Assembly (NCBI RefSeq): GCF_018399035.1
Contig: NZ_CP073760.1
Location: forward strand, 4,650,501-4,714,500
DNA from: Thiocapsa sp.
Lineage (GTDB): Bacteria; Pseudomonadota; Gammaproteobacteria; Chromatiales; Chromatiaceae
Direction of reading: 5' to 3'
Length of the DNA: 64,000 bases
The number at the start of each line of letters is the position of its first letter. Positions within the stretch are counted from its first letter, which is position 1. The position numbers and the translations under genes were made by a program. Below are positions 17,159-26,218 of the stretch, in pieces. Under the pieces are notes generated by a model. That model searched no databases, was not told where the DNA came from, and worked only from the letters and a program-made list of their open reading frames with translations.

Positions 17159-17428
17159 ATGACTGCAAAAGTAGAGATATACGGCACAAGCAGCTGCAGG
17201 AAATGCGTTGACGTTCGGGCGCTGTTGGACCGATACAGCATCGAATATGTCGACCATCTGATCGATTTGATGCCGCTTGAGAAAGACGAGATGTTCCGGC
17301 GCTGCGGGCTCAAGTACTACCCCCAGATATTCATTAACGATGAACATCTCGGAGGAGAAGCGGAGTTGATGATGCTGGAGGCCGACGGTCGGTTGCGGAA
17401 GCTAATGGGTTTGCAAGAGCAGTCTTAA
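17159..17428 (+). CDS. Glutaredoxin
   Basis: An 89-residue protein of standard glutaredoxin size. MTAKVEIYGTSSCRKCVDVR has the active site C-R-K-C at the end of the first strand, in place of the common CPYC. The cis-proline motif is YYPQIFIND, and the glutathione-binding GGEAEL follows near the end. It would reduce disulfides or glutathionylated proteins in the cytoplasm. The Arg-Lys spacer is unusual and may alter redox potential. Downstream of the hypothetical gene at 16533, same strand, short gap. Confidence 0.8.
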   Translation: MTAKVEIYGTSSCRKCVDVRALLDRYSIEYVDHLIDLMPLEKDEMFRRCGLKYYPQIFINDEHLGGEAELMMLEADGRLRKLMGLQEQS

Positions 17429-17474
17429 TCCCGGATTCGAGACTGACGTCCGCGAGAGGGGTGTGATATTTCCT

Positions 17475-17503
17475 GACACCCCCACGCGGTTCGTGGGGGT
17501 GTC
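17475..17503. terminator. Strong hairpin after the glutaredoxin gene
   Basis: gacacccccacg / cgtgggggtgtc form a perfect 12-bp stem with a five-base loop (cggtt). No U-tract follows, so it may be a stem-only terminator or part of repeat copy B at 17458-17478, which it overlaps. Confidence 0.45.
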
Positions 17504-17595
17504 CGCTTCGGGGTCGAGAACGGACCCTTCCGCCGCATCTCGGCCGGTGCCGCAGTGCGGAAAGATCGGCGGAAGTCAGATGAGCGAATCTTAGA

Positions 17596-18888
17596 CTCGA
17601 CTTTGGCCAATCTTAGGCGGTCGCCGCGAGCTGCTCCAGCAGGCGATCGAGGCGCTTGGAGGACATTAGGACCATCTCCCCCTGGGGCGGTGAGTTGGCG
17701 TCATTCTCCTCGGCCCGGATGGTGCGCCGCACCAGGGCCAGGCAATCGGAGAAGGTGGCCTGGGACTTCAGATACCAGGCCGCGGAGCGCGGCAGCGTGT
17801 CCCGGCGCTCGCGCCACCGGTAGACCATGAGACAGACGAGCGAGAACAGCGCCATCAGCATCGGCGTGGTGCGTGCGATCGCCAGATCGTTCCACTGGCG
17901 CTGGGTCTCGACGCCGAGATGACGGCGGACTTCCTCGAAGGTGACCTCGAGCGACCAGCGCTGGACGAACAGCTCCACGACGCGGGCCGGCGCCATGTTC
18001 AGGTCGGTGGTGAAGAAGGCTTGCGTCGGCAGCCGACCGTCGGGATCGACCACGAGCACCCGGGGAATCGGCAACGGCGGTCATCCCGGGTGTGCCACAG
18101 ACACACCTCGCTGAGCAGGCGCAGCGTCTTGGGCTTCCCATACCATTGAACCGCGACCTCCTCGCCCCGGGTGCGCGTCTCTTCCTCGCGCGTGGCGAGC
18201 TTGGCCAGCACGCCGCCTTTCTTCGGCTTGGGACCGCGCCGCCCGGCCGCCTCGTCGGCCCGTTTCGACGGCGCCAAGCGGGTGAGAAAGGGCAGCGCCC
18301 AAAGCCGCTTGCTCCACGGCACGGGCACCAACAACGCCATGCAGATCCACTCCAGCCCCAAACAGGTCACCACCTTGCTGCGCGAGGAGCGCACCGCATC
18401 GCGATACATCCCCTTCGCCCGAATGCGCGCGCCCTTGCGCCGTTCCAGCGTCTCGTCGACCGCCACCACGATCGGCACATCCGCCGGCAACATCCCGAGC
18501 AACAACCCCGGCAGAATCCGCGCCCCTTGGCGCGACGACCAGCGCGCCCGATTCAGCACCCGGTGGTCACGCTCGAAGCGCCGCTCCGCGCTCAGCCCCA
18601 CCGCCCGCAGCGCTGCCGTCACCGTGCGCGGCCCTTGCGCCAGCAGCGTTCCCGTCAGCAAGACATGCAGATGCGCCAGGGTCGGAGCGGTGAACAGGCA
18701 GGCAAAGGGCTGCAGAACAGATACAATCGAGGCTGGCAGAGGGAACATTCGCGGGCAGGTCCGAGGTTTTGGTCGACATCGGACGATACCGCCCGCGGCC
18801 CTCTGCCGCCAAATCCATCGGGTCCGTCACCATCGCTCCGGGCACCTCGCGGCCTTCCCGCCTAGGCCCGGAAATGGCCAAAGTCGAG
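17596..18888 (-). mobile_element. 1.3-kb IS (IS4/IS701-like) with 14-bp perfect inverted repeats
   Basis: ctcgactttggcca (17596-17609) and its reverse complement tggccaaagtcgag (18875-18888) bound the transposase gene. The similarity continues inward (ttaggcgg / cctaggcggg). No clear target duplication was seen: flanks are ttaga on the left and gtaaa on the right, so the outer boundaries may be off by a few bases. Confidence 0.7.
17613..18748 (-). pseudogene. DDE transposase of the IS, one frameshift
   Basis: The N-terminal frame (start 18748, MFPLPASIVSVLQPFACLFT) has the first catalytic Asp in IVVAVDETLERRKGARIRAK. At about 18080 the frame shifts by one missing base in a C run (gaccgccgttgcc), after WHTRDD. 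The second frame continues PIPRVLVVDPDGRLPTQAFF (second Asp) and WSLEVTFEEVRRHLGVETQR (Glu), with the final stop at 17613. All three catalytic residues exist but in two frames. The order D-D-E with an insertion domain fits IS4-superfamily enzymes, nearest IS701 by look. Confidence 0.75.
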
Positions 18889-18940
18889 GTAAACTGTCCC
18901 TGGAATTGACAATGTAATTGTCGTTGAATAAGTCACGCAA

Positions 18941-21019
18941 TCAACTTCTCAGCGGCAGGTATCCGCCATCGTCGCGCACGTCATAGAACCTAATTTGATT
19001 GCGTCCTGCTTCTTTGGCTTGGTACATCGCTTTGTCAGCCCACTTGAGGATGTCGTCCTGACTTGCTTCGTGATGGATGAATAGCGCGACACCGATACTT
19101 GCCGTGCAATGATGTTCGACGGTGGTCTCGGCACCACTTTCGCGCGCGAATGTTAAAAAATAAGCCTGTGCTAGCGAACTACGAATTTTCTCCGCAATAT
19201 GTTTTGCCTGAACTCGAGCGTCAGTTTTCTCCGCCATCAGGTCGCCGACCAGCACGACAAACTCATCGCCACCGAAGCGAGCCACCGTGTCAGTCTCGCG
19301 TACACAGTTTTTCAATCGATTTGCGACCTCAAGCAACAGTATGTCACCTACCACATGTCCATGCTTGTCGTTGAGCGGCTTGAAGTTATCGAGATCAAGG
19401 AACATCAGTGCGCCATAGCAAGCACAACGCTTGCTGACTGCCATCGTCTGACTCAGGCGGTCATTGAGCAGGCGGCGATTGGGTAGCCTCGTGAGCGAAT
19501 CATAAAAGGCCAACTGACGTACATGATCTTCCATCTGTTTGCGCTCAGTAATATTGCGCGTCACGCCGAGAATGCCAATAAACTCACCGGCCGCGTTTTT
19601 CATGCCGCAGGTAGTCACTTCGGTCCAGACGGTTGATCCGTCTTTGCAAGGCTGTTCTAGTTCGCCGCGAAACTCAACAAACGCCTGGCCCGCCGCCATT
19701 GCAGTGATGGACTCACTCAGTGCTTTTTCCGCAATCGGTATCGACGTCGCGGTTAATACTTGCGCCAGTGACTGCTGCATGACCTCGTCGCTGGTGTAGC
19801 CCCTGAGTTTCTCAACTGACGGGCTGACATAGGTGAATCGAGCGTCGAGGTCCATCATCCAAATGACATCTGTGGCGTTATCTGCCAAAAGTCGATGCCG
19901 TTCTTCGCTGGCCCTGAGCAGCTCGTGATTTTTTTGGCTCGAGACCATCGCTTGGCTGAGGTGTCTGTTGATCCGGTGAATGTAGAAAGTGACGCTGCTT
20001 ACGATGGCCAGCAATATGCCAGCGATGAAAAGCCATGTCAGATCACGCTCTGATTTTGCGTTGTAGATAAATCCGTCGAGGGAAAAGTTTTCCGACAACA
20101 AGCCGAGATCAGCGTAAGTGTCGGCAATATGGCGCCAGCGGCCTGGGTTCATGTAACCAATTTCGATTAAATCGGTACGCAAAAGAGCGGCCATGCGCTT
20201 GGCTTCAAACAAATAAAACTCACGCTCATGCTGCTGCGAGTATTTGGCCACAATCAGATCCGCAATTTCTTCTGGGTGCGCCATCGCGTATTGCCAGCCG
20301 CGCAAGCTAGCGACACGCAAAGCCTCTACGCGCGCGGGATCATTCCGTAATTCTTGTTTAGTGGTGAATAGGTTGTCACCGTAAAAATCGATGCCGACGG
20401 AACGCGGCGTGTAGGTGTGATAAGCGAAGCCCGCACGATCCAGATAATAGGGTTCATTAGTCACGTAGGCGGAGATGGCATCTACCTTGCCGTCGATCAG
20501 GTCCTGCGGATTGAAGCTATGCTCGATCTGGGCGATGCTCGCCAGCGGTATGCCCTCTTGCTTGAGATAGGCCAACAACTCGTCAGATTGCGGTTCGATC
20601 ATCAGGCGTTTGCCGGCCAGATCGTGGATTGCTTGGACAGGCCCCTGTCGGCGAGCAATAAGGACCAACGGCGAATGCTGAAAAATCGCCGCCAAAACCA
20701 CCACGGGTTGGCCGGAATGACGCGCCAAGATCAGGCTACTGTTCCCCACGCCATACTGCGCCTTGCCGCCCAGTACGATTTTTAGCGGATCATCACCCGG
20801 AGAGGCTTCCTGAATTGTCACATCCAGACCTGCTTCACGGTAGTAACCCTTTTCTTTTGCTGCGTAGTAGCCGGCAAACTGGAAGGCATGGCTCCATTTG
20901 AGTTGCAGCGTTACCGCATCCAGCGCATGGGTAAGCGGAGGCCATCCGCCCGGAAAAATAAGGATTACAACTAGGGCGAACCGAAGGAAGAGGCGGAATC
21001 GAGTGGGCGAAATCAACAT
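18941..21019 (-). CDS. Sensor diguanylate cyclase with NMT1/THI5-like binding domain, PAS and GGDEF
   Basis: A 692-residue membrane protein. A signal-type segment (FLRFALVVILIFPGGWPPLT) is followed by a periplasmic NMT1/THI5-like solute-binding domain (about 35-320; KWSHAFQFAGYYAAKEKGYY, VGIDFYGDNLFTT). One transmembrane helix (about 331-350; WLFIAGILLAIVSSVTFYIH) leads to a PAS domain with PAC end (about 375-500; VTRNITERKQMEDHV) and a GGDEF domain (about 505-680; RFGGDEFVVL, so catalytically competent for c-di-GMP synthesis). The ligand is probably a thiamine-precursor-like or other small aromatic or amine molecule. The gene is much less GC-rich than its surroundings, a sign of transfer. 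Confidence 0.88.
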   Translation of the reverse strand: MLISPTRFRLFLRFALVVILIFPGGWPPLTHALDAVTLQLKWSHAFQFAGYYAAKEKGYYREAGLDVTIQEASPGDDPLKIVLGGKAQYGVGNSSLILARHSGQPVVVLAAIFQHSPLVLIARRQGPVQAIHDLAGKRLMIEPQSDELLAYLKQEGIPLASIAQIEHSFNPQDLIDGKVDAISAYVTNEPYYLDRAGFAYHTYTPRSVGIDFYGDNLFTTKQELRNDPARVEALRVASLRGWQYAMAHPEEIADLIVAKYSQQHEREFYLFEAKRMAALLRTDLIEIGYMNPGRWRHIADTYADLGLLSENFSLDGFIYNAKSERDLTWLFIAGILLAIVSSVTFYIHRINRHLSQAMVSSQKNHELLRASEERHRLLADNATDVIWMMDLDARFTYVSPSVEKLRGYTSDEVMQQSLAQVLTATSIPIAEKALSESITAMAAGQAFVEFRGELEQPCKDGSTVWTEVTTCGMKNAAGEFIGILGVTRNITERKQMEDHVRQLAFYDSLTRLPNRRLLNDRLSQTMAVSKRCACYGALMFLDLDNFKPLNDKHGHVVGDILLLEVANRLKNCVRETDTVARFGGDEFVVLVGDLMAEKTDARVQAKHIAEKIRSSLAQAYFLTFARESGAETTVEHHCTASIGVALFIHHEASQDDILKWADKAMYQAKEAGRNQIRFYDVRDDGGYLPLRS

Positions 21020-21055
21020 GATGTGATTTTAACCGTGTTCATCAGCCTCATGGGG

Positions 21056-21370
21056 TCGGGTAGCAGGGCGACGTTACCGCCGCCCCGCCCCCTAAGAACC
21101 GCCCCCTAAGAACCGTACGTGCGACTTTCACCGCATACGGCTCAAGCCTTGGAAAGGCGCCGTGAAGCACCCGGTCGTGTCAGGGGAAGGGGCAGGGCCG
21201 ATCATGAGAAGGGCCAGACCCCGTGAAGCAGGAACGCGTGGTTGGCTGCGCGCCGCTGCCGGAAGTAATCTGCGTCCTTCGGATCGTACGGGTTGGTGCC
21301 TGCGCGGACATGGAGATGCCGACGAATCGGGATGTATGCCAGCGCGAGCAGTGTGAGGCAGCCGTCACCG
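21056..21370 (-). mobile_element. 3' remnant of another group II intron (maturase tail plus domains V-VI)
   Basis: On the minus strand the open piece YIPIRRHLHVRAGTNPYDPK, then DADYFRQRRAANHAFLLHGV (about 21207-21350) matches the C-terminal end of group II intron proteins with an HNH-type tail. It is followed by a canonical 34-base domain V at 21110-21143 (gagccgtatgcggtgaaagt...ggttc) and a domain VI-like tail with a duplicated ttctTAGGGGGCGG. The 5' part of the intron is missing. This is a different intron family from the array at 3.6-11.9 kb. Confidence 0.75.
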
Positions 21371-21377
21371 AACGTCG

Positions 21378-21545
21378 AGGCGTTTCCCGAGATTTTCTCC
21401 CAGCTGGACTACTGGGGACCCGAGTCACCGCAGACGACTGAGCAAGCACTGGCGGCACTGCCATTTAAACCGGAGAGGATCCTCGAGATTGGATGCGGTA
21501 ACGGCGTGGCGACCTTGGTTCTAGATCGGGCTGGTCGGCATGCCG
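21378..21545 (+). pseudogene. N-terminal fragment of a SAM-dependent methyltransferase
   Basis: The plus-strand frame reads FPEIFSQLDYWGPESPQTTE, then RILEIGCGNGVATLVLDRAG. LEIGCGNG is motif I of class I SAM methyltransferases. The sequence loses similarity after about 21545 and its upstream part runs into the intron remnant, so only a piece survives. Confidence 0.55.
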
Positions 21546-21596
21546 CTGTACATCACATCGTTACCCACATCTCCGCTCCCCATGATCCGCTGCGGC

Positions 21597-21670
21597 GAGT
21601 AGCGCAGGATCAGATCTTGTATTCCTGCGTTCCCGTGAGTAGCGCAGGACCAGGTCTTGAAAACCTGCGT
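21597..21670. repeat. Two imperfect 34-bp direct repeats, 40-bp period
   Basis: gagtagcgcaggatcagatc... (21597-21630) and gagtagcgcaggaccaggtc... (21637-21670) both end cctgcgt. Within each unit cgcagga and tcctgcg-type ends are partly self-complementary (gcagg/cctgc), so each can fold as a hairpin. No gene is seen in 21546-21914. Confidence 0.45.
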
Positions 21671-21914
21671 CTCTGGGCTGAGTTGACGCTATGGCCAGAT
21701 CATTCCGAATCGCGCTTGCGTGGGTCCTCGAAGGTTCTTTAGTCCCGAACCGCGCGAGGGAATCAGGCTCGATATACGGAGCTCCGGTGGCCCACGCGGA
21801 CGATTTCAACGATCAAGCGCTCGAAGATGAGCATCTCGCTCTGGACGCGGTTTAGATCAACTCAACCTGACACCTTTTTCCAGCAGTCACCCATCCCATT
21901 GAAGGCCGGTGGCC

Positions 21915-22271
21915 TCAGGCCGCGTCGCGGATGCCGACATGGATCAGGATCTCGTCGTAGGGCGCCAACAGGGCGCCGTCGTCGGCGCGGTCGAGGAGCC
22001 CGAGCTCCACGAGATCGGTGACATCCGTGTGCACGTTCTTGTAGTCGCGGCCGAGTGATCGAGCGAGCTGCCGGACATTGAGTCCCTCATGCGAGGCGAC
22101 ATGGCGCAGAAGCTCCAACCTCTTCTCAGTGATGGCGGAAAACAGCTCCCGGAGGCGGCCAAAGGCGAGCTTCGGCGTCGTCTCTCCACCGGCCTGAATC
22201 TCATGCCAGGTGTCCGCGAACGCGCCTAGGGCCGCCTGCGGACTCAATACACTGATCTCGATCTTGTTCAT
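21915..22271 (-). CDS. Winged-helix antitoxin of a TumE-type pair
   Basis: A 118-residue protein. The C-terminal half is a winged helix (KRLELLRHVASHEGLNVRQL, ARSLGRDYKNVHTDVTDLVE), and the N-terminal half (EISVLSPQAALGAFADTW) resembles the HVO_A0114-type DNA-binding partners of TumE (DUF6516) toxins. The ATG at 22271 lies 8 bases after the toxin stop; a ggtggga ribosome site precedes it. The toxin gene upstream is broken by a short palindromic insertion, leaving this as an orphan antitoxin or autoregulator. Confidence 0.7.
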   Translation of the reverse strand: MNKIEISVLSPQAALGAFADTWHEIQAGGETTPKLAFGRLRELFSAITEKRLELLRHVASHEGLNVRQLARSLGRDYKNVHTDVTDLVELGLLDRADDGALLAPYDEILIHVGIRDAA

Positions 22272-22279
22272 TCCCACCT

Positions 22280-22689
22280 TCAGCCGCCGAGATGCGCGCA
22301 GTCGTTTCTGAAATCCGCAAGCAATTGCTCCACCGATAAGAATCCGTAAGGCTCCTCCCGGTCGCCGTAATGCCGATGATCGCCTTTGCCCGTCTCGTTG
22401 TCGTAGCGCACCAGCGACACCCCCGAGCGTCCGCAGAAGAGTCTGTACTCGAGGCCGTGAGGCCGATCCGCTGTCGGGCCTGGCAGCCTTGCTCGTCACT
22501 CCGGCCATCGTGGCACGTGGCGCAGAGCGCCAGGGGCATGCGTGACACCGCAGAGCGGGTGTCACGAGCGACTGATGTTTTGGGTGGCCGGCCTTACGAG
22601 CGAGGCCGGCCTGGCAGCCTCCAGATCACCATCTCGCAGATGAGATCACCCTGACCGGCCTTGTAGCGGAAGAGTTGACGCGCCTTCAT
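22280..22689 (-). pseudogene. TumE (DUF6516) toxin split by a 129-bp palindromic element
   Basis: The N-terminal part starts at 22689: MKARQLFRYKAGQGDLICEM then VIWRLPG. The C-terminal part reads RLPGPTADRPHGLEYRLFCG, then RYDNETGKGDHRHYGDREEP and LLADFRNDCAHLGG, ending at 22280. Between them 116 bases plus a 13-base duplication are inserted (22492-22620). Deleting the insert and one duplicate restores one frame of about 92 residues with the usual D-N-E...K-G-D-H-R-H-Y core. As it stands the gene cannot make a full toxin. Confidence 0.75.
22479..22620. repeat. Short palindromic insertion element (MITE-like), copy A, with 13-bp direct repeat
   Basis: ggcctggcagcct occurs at 22479-22491 and 22608-22620 around a 116-base insert. 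The insert contains gtgacacc/gggtgtcac as a perfect hairpin, gtggcgc/gcgccac-type stems and ggccgg ends (ctccggcc ... ggccggcc). A second copy on the opposite strand is at about 34885-34950. No gene inside; it would need a transposase in trans. Confidence 0.7.
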
Positions 22690-22789
22690 GAACCGGCACG
22701 ACGCAAAACCCGGTTATGGCGTAGGAAACCATAATAACCTGTCGGTCGTGTCAAGCGCATCCGGTCTACCCGCCGTACAGGTCTTCCAG

Positions 22790-23087
22790 CCCATGGGTGA
22801 GACGGGCCTGTCCGTCTTGCACAGCGCCCGTGCGCGCTCGGGCCGGAGAGAGATGGCGATGTGCGCCGAATCGTAGCCGCCTGCTTCGAGGGTCTCGGGC
22901 TCGTTCTTGGGGCTGAGGATGTCGACGGCGGTGATCGGGGCGGCGAGATCCTCGGCGAGCAGCGCATTGAGGAAGTGGATCAGCAGGTCGCGATGGTGGT
23001 GGGACCCGAACAGGGTCTTAAAGACGCAGGCGACCTTGGGATCGATGGGGCGGTGCCTATGGGGAGCGTATTGGTCGGGCGGGGCAT
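22790..23087 (-). pseudogene. N-terminal fragment of an Rpn/PD-(D/E)XK family nuclease
   Basis: From an ATG at 23087 (MPRPTNTLP) a one-base loss in a C run shifts to HRPIDPKVACVFKTLFGSHH, then RDLLIHFLNALLAEDLAAPI and TAVDILSPKNEPETLEAGGY. This is the typical start of Rpn-type recombination-promoting nuclease/putative transposase proteins (D-x-V-F-K...LL-x-x-F-L-N). After about 22850 the match fades (RARALCKTDRPVSPMGW), and the active-site region is absent. Confidence 0.55.
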
Positions 23088-23118
23088 TGATAAGGCGGCT
23101 GCCCGGGCCGACAGGCTC

Positions 23119-24483
23119 CTACCGGATCCACAGCGTCTTGGCGTTCACGAACTCATGGATGCCCGAGGCGCCGAGCTCGCGCCCGTAACCCGACTCCTTG
23201 ATCCCGCCGAAGGGCAGGCGAGGGTCGCTCTTGACCAGTCCGTTGACGAAGGCGCATCCGCACGCCATCCGGCGTGCAAAGCGCTCGCCGCGCGCACTGT
23301 CGCGGGTCCAGACGCTGCCGCCGAGCCCGAACCGGGTGTCGTTGGCGATCTCGAGCGCCTCGCCCTCGTCGGCCGCGCGCAGGACGGCCGCCACGGGCCC
23401 GAACAGCTCGTCGTCGTAGGCCGGCATGCCGGGCCCGACGGCGTCGAGCAAGGTCGCCGCGTAGAACCAGCCGGGGCGGTCCAGGGGTTGTCCGCCGAGG
23501 ATCAGGCGTGCCCCGGCGTCGAGGCTTGCCACCACTTGCTCATGGAGTGTGTCGCGAAGGTCCGCACGCGCGAGCGGTGCCAAGGTCGTCTTCGGGTCCA
23601 GGGGATTGCCCGGAACCAGTGCCTCGATGGCGGTGCGCAGGCGCGCGACGAACGCCTCGGCGATTGCGTCGACGACGATGAATCGCTTGGCCGCGATACA
23701 GCTCTGGCCGGCGTTCAAGAAACGCGAGCGCACGGCGGTCGCGACGGCCTCGTCGAGGTCGGCGTCCTCCAGCACCACGAAGGCGTCGGAGCCGCCGAGC
23801 TCGAGCACCGTCCGCTTCAGGTGCTCGCCGGCGATGGAGGCGACCCGTCGGCCGGCCGCGTCGCTGCCCGTGAGGCTCACGCCGCGCACGCGCGGGTCGG
23901 CGACGACACCCTCCGCGCGGCTGGCATCGATGAGTAGCGTGCTGAAGATCCCGTCCGGGGCGCCCGCGTCCTCGAACAGTCGCTCGATCTCCAAGGCGCA
24001 GCGCGGGACGTTCGAGGCATGCTTGAGCAGGACCGGATTACCCGCCGCGATTGCGGGTGCGGTGCAGCGAAACACCTGCCAAAACGGGAAGTTCCACGGC
24101 ATCACGGCGAGCACAGGGCCCAGCGGCTGATGAACGACCATGCTGCGCGAGGCATCGGAGGCGATTGGCTCGTCGGCAAGCAGTCGTTCGGCGTTCTCGG
24201 CATAGTAGTCGCAGACCAGCGCGCACTTGCCGATTTCGGCCTCGGCCTCGCCGATCAGCTTGCCCATCTCCAAGGTCATCCACCGGGCCAAATCCCGCGT
24301 TCGGGTGCGCAGAAGCGCGGCGACCTCATGCAGCAGACGCGCGCGTTCGGCGACGGGCCGCGATCCCCACGCCGATGCGGCTCGCGCCGCGGCGTCGAGT
24401 GCGGCCTCCAGCGCGGTCTCGTCGATCGTTTCGATCTGCTCCAGGGGCTCGCCGGTGTAGGGGTTGATCGATTGCAATGGCAT
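23119..24483 (-). CDS. NAD(P)-dependent aldehyde dehydrogenase (succinate-semialdehyde type)
   Basis: A 454-residue ALDH, the usual length of the short GabD/Sad-like group. Start ATG at 24483 (MPLQSINPYTGEPLEQIETI) has a strong ggagga site before it. Motifs: MPWNFPFWQVFR (oxyanion/NAD region), LTGSDAAGRRV, the general base Glu in LELGGSDAFVVLED, and the catalytic Cys in NAGQSCIAAKRFIV. The C-terminus has PFGGIKESGYGRELG. It oxidises a semialdehyde or aldehyde to the acid. MPWNFPFW and GQSC favour succinate semialdehyde dehydrogenase, but substrate is not certain. Single gene, no operon partner. Confidence 0.88.
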   Translation of the reverse strand: MPLQSINPYTGEPLEQIETIDETALEAALDAAARAASAWGSRPVAERARLLHEVAALLRTRTRDLARWMTLEMGKLIGEAEAEIGKCALVCDYYAENAERLLADEPIASDASRSMVVHQPLGPVLAVMPWNFPFWQVFRCTAPAIAAGNPVLLKHASNVPRCALEIERLFEDAGAPDGIFSTLLIDASRAEGVVADPRVRGVSLTGSDAAGRRVASIAGEHLKRTVLELGGSDAFVVLEDADLDEAVATAVRSRFLNAGQSCIAAKRFIVVDAIAEAFVARLRTAIEALVPGNPLDPKTTLAPLARADLRDTLHEQVVASLDAGARLILGGQPLDRPGWFYAATLLDAVGPGMPAYDDELFGPVAAVLRAADEGEALEIANDTRFGLGGSVWTRDSARGERFARRMACGCAFVNGLVKSDPRLPFGGIKESGYGRELGASGIHEFVNAKTLWIR

Positions 24484-24584
24484 CGGTTTGTCTCCTCCGT
24501 TTCGGTCGGTTCCGAGAATGGCCCCATTCCGGTTTGAACCGCAACGGCGCCGAGTGTGCCCGGGCGCTTTCGATCCGGCCGCCT

Positions 24585-25310
24585 TGTTATGCCGCACGCG
24601 ATTTCCGCAGCATCGGACACAGGGCGATCACGGCGACCAACTGCCATCGGCTACTGCACACATTGGGTTGGTCGGACGCCGAGCCGCTCATGCGATCCTT
24701 GACCAACGCACTGCAGAACCACGACGACGAGCCCAACCCCGCGCAGAACGACCTGGCCGCCGATCGGCCTTGGCGGGAGAATCTCGAGCTCGCCGGGACC
24801 CTCCCGTCGGACTGGCAGAGCGGAACGCCCGAGCCGACGGCGCTGCCGGATCTGCTTGCGACCTTCCGAGAGGGCAGCGCCACGGACACCGCTCGGGTGA
24901 GCGCCGCGGCGCTTCGGCAGGGCGTCGACCCGCAGACGCTCTGGACGGCGATCATCCTCGCCGCCGGCGAGCTGCTCCTGCGGCAACCGGGCATCATCGC
25001 GATCCACGCCAACACGACCGCCGAAGCCTTGCATCAAGGCTACCGCCGCAGCGGGGACGATCGGACGCGCAGGATGCCGATGCTGCAGGCGGCCGCCTTC
25101 ATGCCCCTGTTCCGCGATCGACTCGGCAGCGGGGTGCGTCCCTTGAGGATCGACGGGTTGGAGTCCGAGGACTCCGCGGCCGAGCCGGACCGGCCGCTCG
25201 GCGAGATCTTTGCCGCCATTTCTGAATGGACCGAGGACGCCGCAAAACGCGGTCGTGGTGCGCGCTCGAGGGTTGCTGCGGTCCTGAGTCGCCTCTACAT
25301 CGCCTCCACG
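24585..25310 (+). pseudogene. C-terminal remnant of an uncharacterised helical protein
   Basis: The frame reads IGHRAITATNCHRLLHTLGW, SDAEPLMRSLTNALQNHDDE, then AALRQGVDPQTLWTAIILAA and HANTTAEALHQGYRRSGDDR, PMLQAAAFMPLFRDRL. This resembles the C-terminal half of a family of larger proteins seen in planctomycetes and proteobacteria, whose function I do not know. The N-terminal half and a start are missing; the 5' end abuts the upstream region of the aldehyde dehydrogenase. The frame reads on past the family end into unrelated sequence. Confidence 0.4.
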
Positions 25311-25492
25311 TTGCCTCTATATCGTGGTCGTGCCTTTCGCGGAAGTCGCCCGAGAATGCAAGCCTGCTCCGCGCGCCGATGCCTCTTCAGGGATCGTCGT
25401 CCAAAAGGGGGCAGTGGACTGCACACCACAGGTGACTCGGGCGGTCGCGCAGGCGTCCGAGCAACCCAATACCGATCCAGGAGGCCCCGCCC

Positions 25493-26218
25493 ATGTGCGG
25501 ACGCTACGCGCTATACAGCCCGGCAGATGCCATCGCCGACCTCTTCGGTGCCGCCCTCGAGAGCGAGGGTCTCGCCCCGCGCTACAACGCGGCCCCGACG
25601 CAATGGCTGCCGGTGATCCGTCAGCGTCCGAGCGGGGAGCGGGTGCTCCACGCCCTGCGCTGGGGCCTGCTGCCGAGTTGGGCCAAGGACGAGACGATCG
25701 CCGCCCGACTGATCAACGCCCGCGCCGAGACGCTGGCGGAGAAACCGGCCTTTCGGGCGGCCTACCGAGCACGGCGCTGTATCGTTCCCGCCGACGGATT
25801 CTACGAGTGGGCCAAGCGCCCGGACGGCAAGCAGCCCTATTTCATCCATGCACCGGACGGCGCCATCCTGGCCTTCGCCGGCCTCTGGGAGCGCTGGACC
25901 CGCCCCGCGGACGCAGCGGCGATCGACAGCTTTACCATTGTAACGACCGAGGCGAATCCCCGAATCCAGCCGCTGCATGACCGGATGCCGGCGATCTTGG
26001 CGCCCGAGGTCGTGGACCTCTGGCTCGACCGCACGACCGATCCGGCTCGGCTCTCGGAGCTGTTGATGCCCTTTCCGCAGGAGCGGCTTGCGATGCGCCC
26101 GGTCTCTCGCGCGGTGGGGAATGTCCGCAACGAGGGGCAGGAACTCATTGCGGAGGTGAGTCACCCGTCCCCGGCGCATCGCTCGGGCGATGATCCGTCG
26201 GGGCGGGCGCGGGTATGA
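25493..26218 (+). CDS. yedK: SRAP-domain abasic-site processing protein (YedK/HMCES)
   Basis: A 241-residue protein. MCGRYALYSPADAIADLF begins with the catalytic Cys2, which forms a thiazolidine cross-link with abasic sites in single-stranded DNA. Other conserved parts: PRYNAAPTQWLPVIRQ (Asn of the active site), LRWGLLPSWAKD, LINARAETLAEKPAFR, RRCIVPADGFYEW (Glu) and LHDRMPAIL (His). Acts at stalled forks to shield abasic sites. The following membrane protein starts inside its stop (ATGA), so the two are coupled. Length and motifs are complete. Confidence 0.93.
   Translation: MCGRYALYSPADAIADLFGAALESEGLAPRYNAAPTQWLPVIRQRPSGERVLHALRWGLLPSWAKDETIAARLINARAETLAEKPAFRAAYRARRCIVPADGFYEWAKRPDGKQPYFIHAPDGAILAFAGLWERWTRPADAAAIDSFTIVTTEANPRIQPLHDRMPAILAPEVVDLWLDRTTDPARLSELLMPFPQERLAMRPVSRAVGNVRNEGQELIAEVSHPSPAHRSGDDPSGRARV

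Noticed and set aside
21562..21809. Small minus-strand toxin-like frame (MLIFERLIVEIVRVGH)
   Set aside because: Only a few residues resemble RelE/HigB ends and no partner or ribosome site is seen.
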